A stretch of 41,215 nucleotides of DNA from Aeromonas veronii bv. veronii. GTDB taxonomy: Bacteria; Pseudomonadota; Gammaproteobacteria; Enterobacterales; Aeromonadaceae. The DNA is taken from positions 1-41,215 of the forward strand of contig NZ_CDDK01000026.1 of assembly GCF_000820225.1 (NCBI RefSeq), written 5' to 3'. Below are positions 1 to 8,511 of this stretch, piece by piece (the first letter of the stretch is position 1; the number at the start of each line of letters is the position of its first letter). The translations under genes were made by a program, and so were the position numbers. The notes beneath the pieces are model-generated. The model was not told where the DNA came from. It searched no databases and saw only the letters and a program-made list of their open reading frames with translations.

Positions 1-1
1 C

Positions 2-1375
2 GGCCGCGGCCGTGCCGACAGCGAAGGGGATATCAACCTCGGTGAGGGGCGGGCGCGTTGGTGGGCGGGCCAGAGCGAAGATGTACGGGCCGGATTGGCG
101 GAGGATAGCCGCTATTTCCTCCATCAGGCGCTCTCCACCCCCTGTCTCGATCTGCTTGAGGGGGCGCAGGGGAGCTGGTTGACCAGCGTATCGGGCAAAC
201 GCTATCTCGATTTTCACGGCAACAGCGTCCATCAGCTGGGCCACGGTCACCCCAAGGTGGTGGCCGCGGTGCAGCAGCAACTCGCCAATCTGCCGTTCGC
301 GCCCCGCCGCTACACCCATCAGGTCGCCATCGACTGCGCCCGCACCCTGGCCGAGTTGGCCCCGGGCGATCTCAACCGGGTGCTGTTTGCCCCCGGCGGC
401 AGCGAGGTGGTGGGGATTGCCCTGAAGCTCGCCCGTTTCATCACCGGCAACAGCAAGGTGGTGTCCCTCTGGGATGCCTTTCACGGCGCCTCCCTCGATG
501 CCATCTCGGTCGGCGGTGAAGCCTGTTTTCGCGCTGGTATGGGCCCGCTGATGGCCGGAGTGGAGCGCATCCCGCCGCCCACCCGTTATCGCGGTGTCTG
601 GTACCGCGGGGAGGGGGATGACCTGCACTACGCCGATTATCTGGAGTACGTCATCGAGAAGGAGGGAGGCATCGGCGCCTTTATCGCCGAGCCCATCCGC
701 AACACCGATGTGCAGGTGCCCTCGAAGGCCTACTGGCAGCGGGTGCGGGAGATCTGCGATCGCCACAAGGTGTTGCTGATCGTCGACGAGATCCCCAATG
801 CCCTGGGCCGCACCGGCCACTGGTTCAGCTTTGAAGAGTTCGGCATCGAACCCGACATCATCTGTCTGGGCAAGGGGTTGGGGGGCGGGGTGGTACCGTT
901 TGCCGCGCTCATTACCCGCGACCGTTTCAATCAGGCCGCAGCCATCTCACTCGGTCACTACACCCACGAGAAGAGCCCTATCGGCTGCGCGGCGGCCCTC
1001 GCGACCATCGCGACCATCCGCGAAGAGGGGTTGCTGGCAAAAGCGCAGGAGGATGGCCGTTTTATGGCGGCCGAGCTCGGCAAGTTGGCCGAACGTCACC
1101 CGCTGATCGGGCAGGTGCGCGGTATCGGCCTCCTGTGGGCACTCGATCTGGTGGTCGATCACCGGAGTCGCACCCGCAACAGCCAGGCCGCCGAGCGGCT
1201 GCTCTACCGCTGTCTGGAGCTGGGGCTCAGCTTCAAGGTCTCCCAGGGCAACGTTATCCAGCTCTCGCCACCGCTCAATATCGCCCGCGCCGATCTGGTG
1301 CGCGCCATCACCATTCTCGATCGCGCCCTTGGCGAGATCGCACTTTCACTGAAACAGGAACACCACCATGACTGA
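2..1375 (+). CDS. pbfA: (R)-1-hydroxy-2-aminoethylphosphonate ammonia-lyase, 5' end outside window
   Basis: Class-III (fold type I) PLP enzyme. PbfA eliminates ammonia from (R)-1-hydroxy-2-aminoethylphosphonate to give phosphonoacetaldehyde, the substrate of PhnX encoded next. The frame is open to base 2, with no start in the window. An internal TTG at 95 would drop residues ([10 protein letters not shown]...[12 protein letters not shown]) that resemble the PbfA N-terminus, so the gene is treated as truncated by the window edge. Seen: [62 protein letters not shown], and CLGKGLGGG with the expected PLP-binding lysine codon at 872-874. These match what I remember of PbfA rather than ordinary omega-transaminases. 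It overlaps phnX by 8 bp, implying translational coupling. A plain aminotransferase is the alternative; PhnX adjacency favours PbfA. phnW would be expected just upstream. Confidence 0.85.
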   Translation, partial: GRGRADSEGDINLGEGRARWWAGQSEDVRAGLAEDSRYFLHQALSTPCLDLLEGAQGSWLTSVSGKRYLDFHGNSVHQLGHGHPKVVAAVQQQLANLPFAPRRYTHQVAIDCARTLAELAPGDLNRVLFAPGGSEVVGIALKLARFITGNSKVVSLWDAFHGASLDAISVGGEACFRAGMGPLMAGVERIPPPTRYRGVWYRGEGDDLHYADYLEYVIEKEGGIGAFIAEPIRNTDVQVPSKAYWQRVREICDRHKVLLIVDEIPNALGRTGHWFSFEEFGIEPDIICLGKGLGGGVVPFAALITRDRFNQAAAISLGHYTHEKSPIGCAAALATIATIREEGLLAKAQEDGRFMAAELGKLAERHPLIGQVRGIGLLWALDLVVDHRSRTRNSQAAERLLYRCLELGLSFKVSQGNVIQLSPPLNIARADLVRAITILDRALGEIALSLKQEHHHD

Positions 1376-2207
1376 CTTGCAGATTGCTGTAGATCCGATC
1401 ACCGACGTAGAGGCGCTGATCCTCGACTGGGCCGGCACCGTCGTCGATTTCGGCTCCTTCGCCCCCACCTCCATCTTCGTCGAGGCCTTCGCCCGCGCCT
1501 ATGACTTTCCAGTGACCCTGGACGAAGCGCGCCAGCCCATGGGCCTTGGCAAGTGGGATCATATCGCCGCGCTGGGCCGTCTGCCCTCGGTGGATGCGCG
1601 CTGGCAGGCTCGCTTTGGCCACCCCATGAGCCACGCCGAGGTGGACCACATTTATCACACCTTTATGCCGCTGCAGATTGCCGCCGTGACCCGCTTTGCC
1701 ACCCCCATCCCCGGTGTGCTGCCGGTGTTGGACGCTCTGCGGGTGCAGGGGATGAAAATCGGCTCCTGCTCCGGTTATCCCCGTCCGGTGATGGAGGCGC
1801 TGGTACCTGCTGCGGCCGATCACGGCTACCGCCCGGATCACTGGGTCGCCACCGACGATCTCAAAGCCGGTGGTCGCCCCGGCCCCTGGATGGCGCTGGC
1901 CAACGTAATTGAGCTCGGAGTGAGCGCGGTGCATCGCTGCATCAAGGTGGATGACGCCGTACCCGGCATCAGCGAAGGGCTTAACGCTGGCATGTGGACG
2001 GTGGGGCTGTCTGTTTCCGGCAACGAATTTGGTGCCACCTGGGACGAGTTTGCCGCCATGAGTGAGGCGGAGATCGCCGCCCGGCGCGCACCGGCCGAGG
2101 CCAAACTGCGGGCGGCGGGGGCACACTATGTGATTGATACCCTGGCCGACATCGCCCCGGTTATCGCCGATATCAACCGTCGTCTGGCCGCTGGCGAGCG
2201 GCCGTAG
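1368..2207 (+). CDS. phnX: Phosphonoacetaldehyde hydrolase (phosphonatase)
   Basis: HAD-superfamily enzyme that cleaves the C-P bond of phosphonoacetaldehyde to acetaldehyde and phosphate, acting in the cytoplasm. The 279-aa product fits the family. The N-terminal motif [15 protein letters not shown] carries the nucleophilic Asp (about D20). MGLGKWDHI contains the Schiff-base lysine characteristic of PhnX (about K62). [13 protein letters not shown] is motif II, and [16 protein letters not shown] carries the late acidic motif. The ATG at 1368 lies inside the end of pbfA and is preceded by an AGGA-type ribosome site, so the two are probably co-translated. A strong hairpin follows the gene. Confidence 0.95.
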   Translation: MTDLQIAVDPITDVEALILDWAGTVVDFGSFAPTSIFVEAFARAYDFPVTLDEARQPMGLGKWDHIAALGRLPSVDARWQARFGHPMSHAEVDHIYHTFMPLQIAAVTRFATPIPGVLPVLDALRVQGMKIGSCSGYPRPVMEALVPAAADHGYRPDHWVATDDLKAGGRPGPWMALANVIELGVSAVHRCIKVDDAVPGISEGLNAGMWTVGLSVSGNEFGATWDEFAAMSEAEIAARRAPAEAKLRAAGAHYVIDTLADIAPVIADINRRLAAGERP

Positions 2208-2251
2208 GCCATCGGTGGGGTCTAACAAAAGCGCTTGGCTGGCTTGAGATA

Positions 2252-2279
2252 CAACACGCCCCCATCCGGGGGCGTGTTG
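2252..2279. terminator. Hairpin between convergent phnX and nudix genes
   Basis: Perfect 12-bp GC-rich stem (2252-2263 with 2268-2279) and a 4-nt loop (ATCC), 45 bp past phnX and 27 bp past the convergent Nudix gene. The T-tail is weak on both sides. Position and stem strength suggest a shared bidirectional terminator. Confidence 0.7.
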
Positions 2280-2305
2280 CATTTACAGGGGGAAGCCGCG
2301 CGCGG

Positions 2306-2758
2306 TCAGCGGATATCGATCCGCATCAGGGGAGAGGGGGCGTTGTCGACAAAGTGGTGCCAGATATGGTCGTAGAGTGCCTTCTGGCCGGGGAAACTCA
2401 CCAGCGCCTTGGCCTCGGCCAGGGAACACCAGCGATATTCGGTGTGCTCGTCGTTGAGGGTCACCGCCTGATTGGGCGGGCAATAGACCACAAAGACCGG
2501 TACCACCTCCACCGTATTCAAGCTCGCCTCGTAAAACTGCTCCAGATACTGGCCGTTGTAGAGTTCGGTGACCCTGATCCCCGTCTCTTCGCCAAACTCC
2601 CGAATAATGGTCTGCCAGCCGGTTTCACCCGCCTCTACTGTGCCTGCCACATGACACCAGAAGTCCCCCTTGACCCGTTTCATCACCAGCAATTTGGTTT
2701 CGCCATCGACAGTGGTAAGGGCAACGCCAGAGACGGCCTTGCAGCGAATGGGGATCAT
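2306..2758 (-). CDS. Nudix hydrolase
   Basis: 150-aa Nudix hydrolase; members cleave nucleoside diphosphates linked to another moiety. The Nudix box is intact: it begins GTVEAGETGW and ends REFGEETGI, matching GX5EX7REUXEEXGU, so Mg-dependent catalysis is expected. The substrate cannot be read from sequence; resemblance to NudB-type dihydroneopterin pyrophosphatases (MKRVKGDFWCHVAGTVE) is only suggestive. The ATG at 2758 is chosen because GGAGAG lies just upstream. A GTG at 2794 is in frame but has no ribosome site of its own. The gene follows the DUF2268 gene on the same strand after 54 bp. Confidence 0.85.
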   Translation of the reverse strand: MIPIRCKAVSGVALTTVDGETKLLVMKRVKGDFWCHVAGTVEAGETGWQTIIREFGEETGIRVTELYNGQYLEQFYEASLNTVEVVPVFVVYCPPNQAVTLNDEHTEYRWCSLAEAKALVSFPGQKALYDHIWHHFVDNAPSPLMRIDIR

Positions 2759-2812
2759 GATCTTCTCTCCGGGTTTGGGCTCTGTGATAGCCACGAACAG
2801 TGTGAAGGCGTG

Positions 2813-3442
2813 TTAATTGAAATACGCCTCGGCGGGTAGGCCCATGACCTCTATTTCATTCAGTCCATTTTTGGCCAGATAGTTGGTCACCAGATTGAAC
2901 CCCACCCAGTAACCGGCATATTTGGGAAATGGCCGGTTATCACGGCAGTAGAAAAAGTCTAAATAGTTGAACTGCTTGCTGGATAGATGGGGCGTCATCT
3001 CTGCCAGGAGCGATTGCCAGTCATGGTGATGAGACTCCTTGAACAGCGAGGGGAGGGTGCCACCATTGAACCTCTGCTCAAAGTAGCAGGCCAGTCCTTC
3101 AAAAATCAGGTTTTCGGCCAGTGTTTCTGCTTCCACCTTATTCTTCTTTTGCACGATATGGTGGACTTCGTGGGCCAGCACGGCAGGCAATTCGGTGATG
3201 ATCACCTCTTTGATATCAGGCCGTTCCAGATCAAGCTGGAGTTCTATCCGATACATGTTGATGGCCCAGCCACCGATACCCGAATCGGGAGCATCCCCCT
3301 CGGCAAAAGGGCTGAAGGTGACATCCAGTTGGGAGAGATCGAACAAGGAATTCAATTTGTGCGCCGTCTCGGCAAAAACGTGCGTAATGGTGTCATCGAG
3401 CTCATCGAATTTGCCTGAGTCGTTTAACAGGGTGAGTTGCAT
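2813..3442 (-). CDS. DUF2268-type putative Zn-dependent protease
   Basis: 209-aa protein with a metallopeptidase-like motif LAHEVHHIV (HExxH) near the middle, followed by a downstream acidic stretch (ENLIFEGLACYFEQ) that could supply the third zinc ligand. This arrangement is typical of DUF2268 predicted Zn-dependent proteases. No signal peptide or membrane segment is visible, so it is probably cytoplasmic; substrates are unknown. The ATG at 3442 is preferred because AAGGA sits 7 nt upstream. The longer GTG-started reading (from 3481) has no ribosome site and runs into an inverted-repeat region. It lies downstream of the nrf cluster on the same strand, but a functional link is not evident. 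Confidence 0.7.
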   Translation of the reverse strand: MQLTLLNDSGKFDELDDTITHVFAETAHKLNSLFDLSQLDVTFSPFAEGDAPDSGIGGWAINMYRIELQLDLERPDIKEVIITELPAVLAHEVHHIVQKKNKVEAETLAENLIFEGLACYFEQRFNGGTLPSLFKESHHHDWQSLLAEMTPHLSSKQFNYLDFFYCRDNRPFPKYAGYWVGFNLVTNYLAKNGLNEIEVMGLPAEAYFN

Positions 3443-3458
3443 CCAGACATCCTTGTCT

Positions 3459-3526
3459 ATTGAAAGAGAGTGCTGAGCCACTTGCGTGGTCGCGGCGCCA
3501 TATCACCACGATTACCCTCTTTCAAT
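3459..3526. repeat. Nested inverted repeats between nrfFG and the DUF2268 gene
   Basis: Outer arms ATTGAAAGAG (3459-3468) and CTCTTTCAAT (3517-3526) are a perfect 10-bp inverted repeat. Inside lies a second one, CGTGGT (3485-3490) and ACCACG (3505-3510). They span the end of the nrf cluster and the leader of the next gene. No T-tract follows, so a terminator is uncertain; operator or RNA leader structure is possible. Confidence 0.5.
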
Positions 3527-3533
3527 CAAGGGG

Positions 3534-4739
3534 TTACCCGCCCATTATGCTTGCCGTCTGGATCGCCTCGATCAGTGCAGCCCGGTTGATGCGAGGGCGT
3601 TCGCCATCGAGCAGTTGCTGCCACAGGGCAATGGCCTGGCTGTAGCGGCCATGCAGGAAGTGATCGGAGGCCAGCAGCATCAGGGCGCTCACTTCCCCCG
3701 CGTCCTGCTTGAGGGCGCTCTCCAGCAGGCGGGTTGCCTCGGAAGTTAGCTGCTGGCCCGCCTGATAGTAGAGCACGGTGGCTTGGGCGGCTTGAGTCGC
3801 CGCGCTGGCGCCCCCCTCCAGCAGAGCGAGACGCTGGTAGGCGAGCAGGGCGTTGTCATATTCGCCCCGATAGAGATAGAGCTGGCCGAGCGCCGTCCAA
3901 GCGTCGAGATCGGCGGGGCTGCGCTGAAGCTTCTGATGCAGACTCCCCAGCTCCTTGTCCTGCAGATCCCGCGGGCTCAATCCCGCCAGCGGGTCGGGAC
4001 GGGATGCATAATCCTGCCATGCCTGATAGCGGCCGGTGCTGAGATACACAGCGGCAACGGCCGCGATGGCCAGGAGGCCAAGCAGCAACAAGGCCTGCCC
4101 GTGCCGGTTATTGCGGCCGCGATTGTTATGCTGGCTGGCCAGTTGCGCGCGCAGGGCCAGCTCAGCCGCCGGGATGGTGTTGGCCAGGCGGGCGGCGCTT
4201 AGCTCCCTGTAGAGTGGCTGGTCGGGGGAGAGGCCTGCCTGCTCCCCGTGCATGATCAGCAAATTCAATTCGCTGCGCAGATCGGCGGCGGGTTGAGGGG
4301 GGGCCTCAACGATGGCCTTAACGGCAGGGATGGGTTGCGCCTTTGTGCGCGTCAGGCGGCGAAACAGGATCAACAGCGCCAGCCCCAACAGCAGCAGGGG
4401 GCCGCCCCACAGCAGCGCCGTGCTGCTCTTGAAGGGGGGATCGTAGCGGACGAAATCACCGAAGCGCTCCGTCATGCGGGCGATCACCTGTTCATCAGAC
4501 TGCCCCTCGTCTACCCAGCGGTATACCTCGAGTCGCAGATCCCGCGCGATGGGGGAGTTGGACTCCACCAGATTCTGGTTCTGGCACTGGGGGCAGCGCA
4601 GGGCGCGGGCCAGCTCTTGCGCCCGATTTTGCAGCTCGGGGTGGCGAAACTGATAGGTGTCGACCCCGCTGGAATATGCAGTTGCACTCAGCAGCATGCC
4701 GAGGGCCAGCAGGGCGCAGGCAAGAGAACGGCACATCAT
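3534..4739 (-). CDS. NrfF-NrfG fusion: heme lyase subunit with CcmH and TPR parts
   Basis: 401-aa membrane protein of the cytochrome c maturation system dedicated to Nrf. Residues 1-20 form a signal or anchor. A CcmH/NrfF domain follows with LRCPQCQNQ (Cys49, Cys52), which reduces or holds apocytochrome heme-site cysteines. Membrane segments lie near 108-126 and 215-233, and a periplasmic TPR region (about 265-395) corresponds to NrfG/CcmI. E. coli encodes NrfF and NrfG separately; here they are one polypeptide, as in E. coli CcmH. Its partners NrfE and DsbE lie just upstream. In E. coli the NrfEFG complex is needed to attach heme to the lysine-containing CWSCK site of NrfA, and that is the inferred job here. 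The start overlaps the dsbE stop by 4 bp (ATGA). Confidence 0.9.
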   Translation of the reverse strand: MMCRSLACALLALGMLLSATAYSSGVDTYQFRHPELQNRAQELARALRCPQCQNQNLVESNSPIARDLRLEVYRWVDEGQSDEQVIARMTERFGDFVRYDPPFKSSTALLWGGPLLLLGLALLILFRRLTRTKAQPIPAVKAIVEAPPQPAADLRSELNLLIMHGEQAGLSPDQPLYRELSAARLANTIPAAELALRAQLASQHNNRGRNNRHGQALLLLGLLAIAAVAAVYLSTGRYQAWQDYASRPDPLAGLSPRDLQDKELGSLHQKLQRSPADLDAWTALGQLYLYRGEYDNALLAYQRLALLEGGASAATQAAQATVLYYQAGQQLTSEATRLLESALKQDAGEVSALMLLASDHFLHGRYSQAIALWQQLLDGERPRINRAALIEAIQTASIMGG

Positions 4740-5338
4740 GGCTGTGTCTCCCGAGCTGATGTTGCAATAGACGGCGCAATTGCGGGTGCCGTTGTGGCGG
4801 CCTTGAGCTGCGCATCCGTTCGCGCCTGGTCGAGCAGGGGAGCAAACTGACGTTGCCAGATCCCTTTGGTTAGCTCGCCGGTATGGCGGGCTAGCAGGGC
4901 ACCATCGGCATCAAACAGATAGGTCTCAGGCGTGCCGTAGACGCCGAGCTCAAGGGCCAGTTTGCCGTCAGGGTCGGCCAGCACAGCGCGATAGGGGTTG
5001 CCCGCCTGGATAAGCCAGGCGCGGGCCGCATCCCCCTTGTCCCGGTAGTTGAGACCATAGAGGGGCACTGTGCCCGCGAGCTCGCTGAGCAACGGATGCT
5101 CGGCGCGGCAGTTGGCGCACCAGCTGGCCCAGACGTTAAGCACAAAGGGCTCCCCCTTGAGGCTGGGGGTCTGGATCGGACGCCCATCCAGCAGATTGTC
5201 GCTCTGCCACACAGGCAGGGTGCGCCCGAGCGTCGCCTCATCCTGGCTGTAGGGATTGTTGCCAAGGCCGAGCCAGAGCAGGGCGCCGAGGCCCAGGGTC
5301 AGCAGCAGTGGAACAAAGAGGCGCAGGCGGGATCTCAT
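4736..5338 (-). CDS. dsbE: DsbE/CcmG-family thiol:disulfide interchange protein
   Basis: 200-aa membrane-anchored thioredoxin-like protein. An N-terminal anchor (about residues 7-26) is followed by a periplasmic thioredoxin fold with WASWCANC (Cys74, Cys77) and a cis-proline loop YGTPE (about P137). The family reduces the CXXCH cysteines of apocytochromes before heme ligation. It overlaps nrfE upstream (ATGA at 5335-5338) and nrfFG downstream (ATGA), so the three are translationally coupled. The Ala/Thr-rich tail after about residue 178 is longer than the core fold needs. E. coli nrf has no such gene; its inclusion makes this a self-contained heme-handling module. Confidence 0.9.
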   Translation of the reverse strand: MRSRLRLFVPLLLTLGLGALLWLGLGNNPYSQDEATLGRTLPVWQSDNLLDGRPIQTPSLKGEPFVLNVWASWCANCRAEHPLLSELAGTVPLYGLNYRDKGDAARAWLIQAGNPYRAVLADPDGKLALELGVYGTPETYLFDADGALLARHTGELTKGIWQRQFAPLLDQARTDAQLKAATTAPAIAPSIATSARETQP

Positions 5339-7302
5339 AACGCCTCCTGTTCGAGCTGGTGATGGGAGGTGCCAACCGCAACGGAACGAGAGGCTAGCAA
5401 AGGGCGACGGGCGAGCAGGCGCAGGGTGCCGCCCGCCATCATCAACAGGCCGCCGAGCCAGATCCAGCGCACCAGCGGCTTGTAGTGCAGCCGCATGGCA
5501 TAGGCATCTGGCCCCATCTTCTCACCCAGCACCACGTAGAGATCGCCGAACATTCCCCACGCAATGCCCGGTTCGTTCATGTTCATGGTGCGAACGCTGT
5601 AGTGGCGCCGCTCCGGCGTCAGCCGCGCCACCTCTTTACCGTTCTTGTGCACGCTAAGTGTGATCCGCTCGGCGGTATAGTTGGGGCCGATCACCGGCTC
5701 GCGCCCCTCATAACGAAACTCGAACGCGCCGAGCTGGTAGGGCTGGTTGGCACTTAGCACTGTGCCTCCTTCCTGACTTTGGTGACTCACCTGCGCGATG
5801 CCAAGGGCGCACACCGCCACCCCGAGGTGGGCCAGCAAGCTGCCAAACCGATTGAGGGTGAACTCGCGCAGCAATGTCGGTTGCATGAGCGGGAGTAACA
5901 GACTGGCCATCAGCCAGAGGCTCATCATATTGGCGAGGATGCCAATCCAGCTACCGGAAAACGATCCCTGTTCCAGATAGGCAAGGCTAAGCAGCCCGCC
6001 GCCAAGCAGGCCAAACAGCGGCGGTAACAGAGCGTTTAGTCGGCAATGTGGCGCAAGCTGCTGCCAGCGCAGGCGCGGCAGCTGGGTCATCAGCGCCATC
6101 ATGCAGAGGGCCAGCGGCACGAAGATGGAATTGAAATAGGGGGCGCCCACCGAGAGCGAGCCCAGATGAAGCGACTGGAACACCATGGGGTAGAAGGTGC
6201 CGAGCAGCACGCTGGCGCAGGCCACGCAGAGCAGCAGGATGGAGGCGCCGAGCAGCCCCTCCTTTGACAGCAAGCCAAAGCGGGCATAGGGGGCGCGAAT
6301 GTCCGCCCGCAGGGCAAACAGGGTGAGGGCGCAGGTCAATAGCAAGCCGAGCAGTAACAAGAGGGTGAGGCCGCGGCTGGGGTCCACCGCAAAGGCGTGT
6401 ACCGAGGTGAGCACCCCGGAGCGCACTACAAAGGTGCCGAGCAGGCTCAAGGCGAAGGTAAAGATGGAGAGCAACAGCACGGCGTGGCCGTAAGCGCCGC
6501 GCTTCTCGCAGACAATCAGGGCGTGCAGCAGGGCAGTGCCGAGCAGCCAGGGCAAGAGGGAGGCGTTTTCTACCGGATCCCAGAACCACCAGCCGCCCCA
6601 GCCGAGCTCGTAGTAGGCCCACCAGGAACCTAGCACTATGCCGGCGGTGAGAAACACCCAGGAGCCGAGCGCCCAGGGGCGGCTCCAGTGGGCCACGGCG
6701 CCATCCAGTCTGCCCGAATGGAGCGCCGCCATGGCGAAGGCGAAGTTGACCGCAAAGCCGACGTAACCGAGATAGAGCAGGGGCGGGTGGATGATAAGGC
6801 CGATATCCTGCAGCATGGGGTTGAGATCGCGCCCCTCCAGCGGCCCCGGGAACTGGCGGTCAAACGGGCTGGAGAAGATCAGGGTATAGAGGGCGAAGAG
6901 CCCGACGATCAGCCCCATGATGGCCAATACCCGAGTTGTAATCAGCGGATCGACCCGCCTGGAGCAAAGGGCCACCAGAGCGCCCCACAGCCCCAATGCA
7001 AAGACGAAAAAGAGCATGGAGCCTTCATGGCCGCCCCATACCGCCGCCAGCTTGAAGCCCAGCGGCAGGGCGCTGTTGGCGTGTTGAGCCACATAGCTGA
7101 CGGTGAAATCATCCTGGCCAAAGCAGCTGGCGAGCAGCAGCAGGGCAGCCCCCAGCAGGATGGCATTGATCAGCGCCAGCGGCGTGGCGCAGCGCAGCAG
7201 AGTTGGGGAGGCGAGTCGCAATCCCAGCCAGGGCAGGGTGCCCTGCAGCAAGGAGAGTGCCGCCGCCAGTAGCAGTGAGAGATAGCCAAGCTCCGCCAGC
7301 AC
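5335..7302 (-). CDS. nrfE: NrfE, CcmF-type heme lyase subunit
   Basis: 655-aa polytopic inner-membrane protein of the CcmF/NrfE family, which presents heme to apocytochrome. Hallmarks are WGGHEGS near residue 90 and the WWD heme-handling motif region (LGWGGWWFWDPVENAS), with many hydrophobic helices and a periplasmic C-terminal domain before a last helix. From memory E. coli NrfE is about 550 aa, so this copy has CcmF-like length. The GTG start at 7302 is chosen because GGAGG lies 4 nt upstream; the ATG one base away is out of frame. With dsbE and nrfFG it likely forms the heme lyase for the CWSCK site of NrfA. A 174-bp gap containing a stable hairpin separates it from nrfD. Confidence 0.92.
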   Translation of the reverse strand: MLAELGYLSLLLAAALSLLQGTLPWLGLRLASPTLLRCATPLALINAILLGAALLLLASCFGQDDFTVSYVAQHANSALPLGFKLAAVWGGHEGSMLFFVFALGLWGALVALCSRRVDPLITTRVLAIMGLIVGLFALYTLIFSSPFDRQFPGPLEGRDLNPMLQDIGLIIHPPLLYLGYVGFAVNFAFAMAALHSGRLDGAVAHWSRPWALGSWVFLTAGIVLGSWWAYYELGWGGWWFWDPVENASLLPWLLGTALLHALIVCEKRGAYGHAVLLLSIFTFALSLLGTFVVRSGVLTSVHAFAVDPSRGLTLLLLLGLLLTCALTLFALRADIRAPYARFGLLSKEGLLGASILLLCVACASVLLGTFYPMVFQSLHLGSLSVGAPYFNSIFVPLALCMMALMTQLPRLRWQQLAPHCRLNALLPPLFGLLGGGLLSLAYLEQGSFSGSWIGILANMMSLWLMASLLLPLMQPTLLREFTLNRFGSLLAHLGVAVCALGIAQVSHQSQEGGTVLSANQPYQLGAFEFRYEGREPVIGPNYTAERITLSVHKNGKEVARLTPERRHYSVRTMNMNEPGIAWGMFGDLYVVLGEKMGPDAYAMRLHYKPLVRWIWLGGLLMMAGGTLRLLARRPLLASRSVAVGTSHHQLEQEAL

Positions 7303-7429
7303 ATAACCTCCGGTTCAATCTTTGATCTCATTCATGTCATGACACACACGCCGCGTTGTCTCCCTTTGGCGGAGAACATTGCCAAGCAACGGGTGTGGCA
7401 TCACCAGAAATTCATTGGGCCAGCAACAA

Positions 7430-7466
7430 GCCAGCGCCAGTCACCCGAATGGCGGCTGGCGCTGGT
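7430..7466 (-). other. Intercistronic stem-loop between nrfD and nrfE
   Basis: A 10-bp perfect GC-rich stem (7431-7440 with 7456-7465, extended by a G-T pair at 7430/7466) with a 15-nt loop, 10 bp past the nrfD stop. No clear T-tract follows on the minus strand. It may be a 3' stabiliser or attenuator that sets the ratio of nrfABCD to the heme-attachment genes. Confidence 0.6.
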
Positions 7467-7476
7467 GATCATACCG

Positions 7477-8430
7477 TTATACGACCGTCATTTGACCGGC
7501 ATAAAGCACGAAGTAGCGCAGCAGCAGGATCCCCACCAGGGTCAGGCTGCAGACCAGCACCAGATGGCCGTTTCGCTCCCGCAGGGGCGCCGGGGTCAGC
7601 AGGGCTAGCAGCTGGGGCAGCAGCATGCCGATGCCCACAACGCCGAGCCAGAACACCTGAGCCCAGAAGCCGCTGCCGATGGCGGCCCACATCGCCACCT
7701 CTTTCTGGCCGCCACCGAAGTAGAGGCCGGTAAAGAAGCAGACCAGCAGCAATACCTCCACTGCCAGCACCGGCCGCTCGAAGCGATGCACAAAGCCCAC
7801 CCCCTGGCTGTGGTGATTCTCCTTGAAGAGCGTCACCGCCAGCAAGATGGTGGAGGCGATGCCGGAGCTGATGCCCGAGACCAGAAACAGCACTGGCAAC
7901 ACCGGGTTGTTCAAGAGCGGATAGGTCTTGAGCGCCGAGAGCAGAAAGCCGGTGTAGGCCCCCAGCAGCACGGCGAGCAGCAGCAACAGCGGCGCCAGCA
8001 GCCGCTCGATGCGGGCGAGCCAGCCAATCAGGCCATCCACGAAGGCGAACTTCTCCTTGAACAGGTGCCCGCGCAGCCTCTCGATCTCGGTGCGAAATAC
8101 CACCGCCAGCCAGGCGAACAGCACCGCCATATAGAGCTGGAACAGCATGACCCCCATCGACATCACGGAGTCGAACTGGTAGTGGAACATCAGCTTCCAG
8201 AAGGTCCAGGGGCGGGCCAGATGGAAGATAAGGATCAGCAGCCCCAATATCACGCTCGCTGGCGCCAGAATGGCGGTCGCCTTGATGATGCCGCTCTCGC
8301 TGCCTGCCCCCTTACGGCGCAGCAGCACCGAGAGGGTGGTGGCCCCGGCGGAGATGCCGAGCAGGAACAGATAGATGGCTATGGGCCAGTCCCAGACAAG
8401 GGAAGGGAAGTGAAATGCGTCATGCAACAT
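7477..8430 (-). CDS. nrfD: NrfD, quinol-oxidising integral membrane subunit
   Basis: 317-aa membrane protein of the NrfD/PsrC family, expected to oxidise menaquinol and pass electrons to NrfC on the periplasmic face. The N-terminus (FHFPSLVWDWPIAIYLFLLG) is the family signature, and about eight hydrophobic segments are visible. The ATG at 8430 is preceded by GGAGGA 7 nt upstream. Unlike the usual tight nrfC-nrfD junction, 87 bp separate the two; that gap encodes a 33-codon ORF resembling a second nrfD 5' end (see 8420-8521). Confidence 0.93.
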   Translation of the reverse strand: MLHDAFHFPSLVWDWPIAIYLFLLGISAGATTLSVLLRRKGAGSESGIIKATAILAPASVILGLLILIFHLARPWTFWKLMFHYQFDSVMSMGVMLFQLYMAVLFAWLAVVFRTEIERLRGHLFKEKFAFVDGLIGWLARIERLLAPLLLLLAVLLGAYTGFLLSALKTYPLLNNPVLPVLFLVSGISSGIASTILLAVTLFKENHHSQGVGFVHRFERPVLAVEVLLLVCFFTGLYFGGGQKEVAMWAAIGSGFWAQVFWLGVVGIGMLLPQLLALLTPAPLRERNGHLVLVCSLTLVGILLLRYFVLYAGQMTVV

Positions 8431-8511
8431 GATCCATTCCTCCCTCTGTTACTGCGGTAGATGGCGATCGGACAAATCCCCAGACAAGGGAGGGAAAATA
8501 AAATGCCGCTT
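8391..8511 (-). repeat. Imperfect direct repeat covering two nrfD-like 5' ends
   Basis: The start of nrfD (plus-strand 8391-8419) and an upstream segment (8479-8507) align over about 29 bp with four or five mismatches, most of them synonymous. A 13-bp core is identical. This is the DNA basis of the remnant ORF. Confidence 0.65.

Noticed and set aside
1308..2282. 324-codon minus-strand frame opposite pbfA/phnX
   Set aside because: phnX has full catalytic motifs on the plus strand; the opposite frame shows none.
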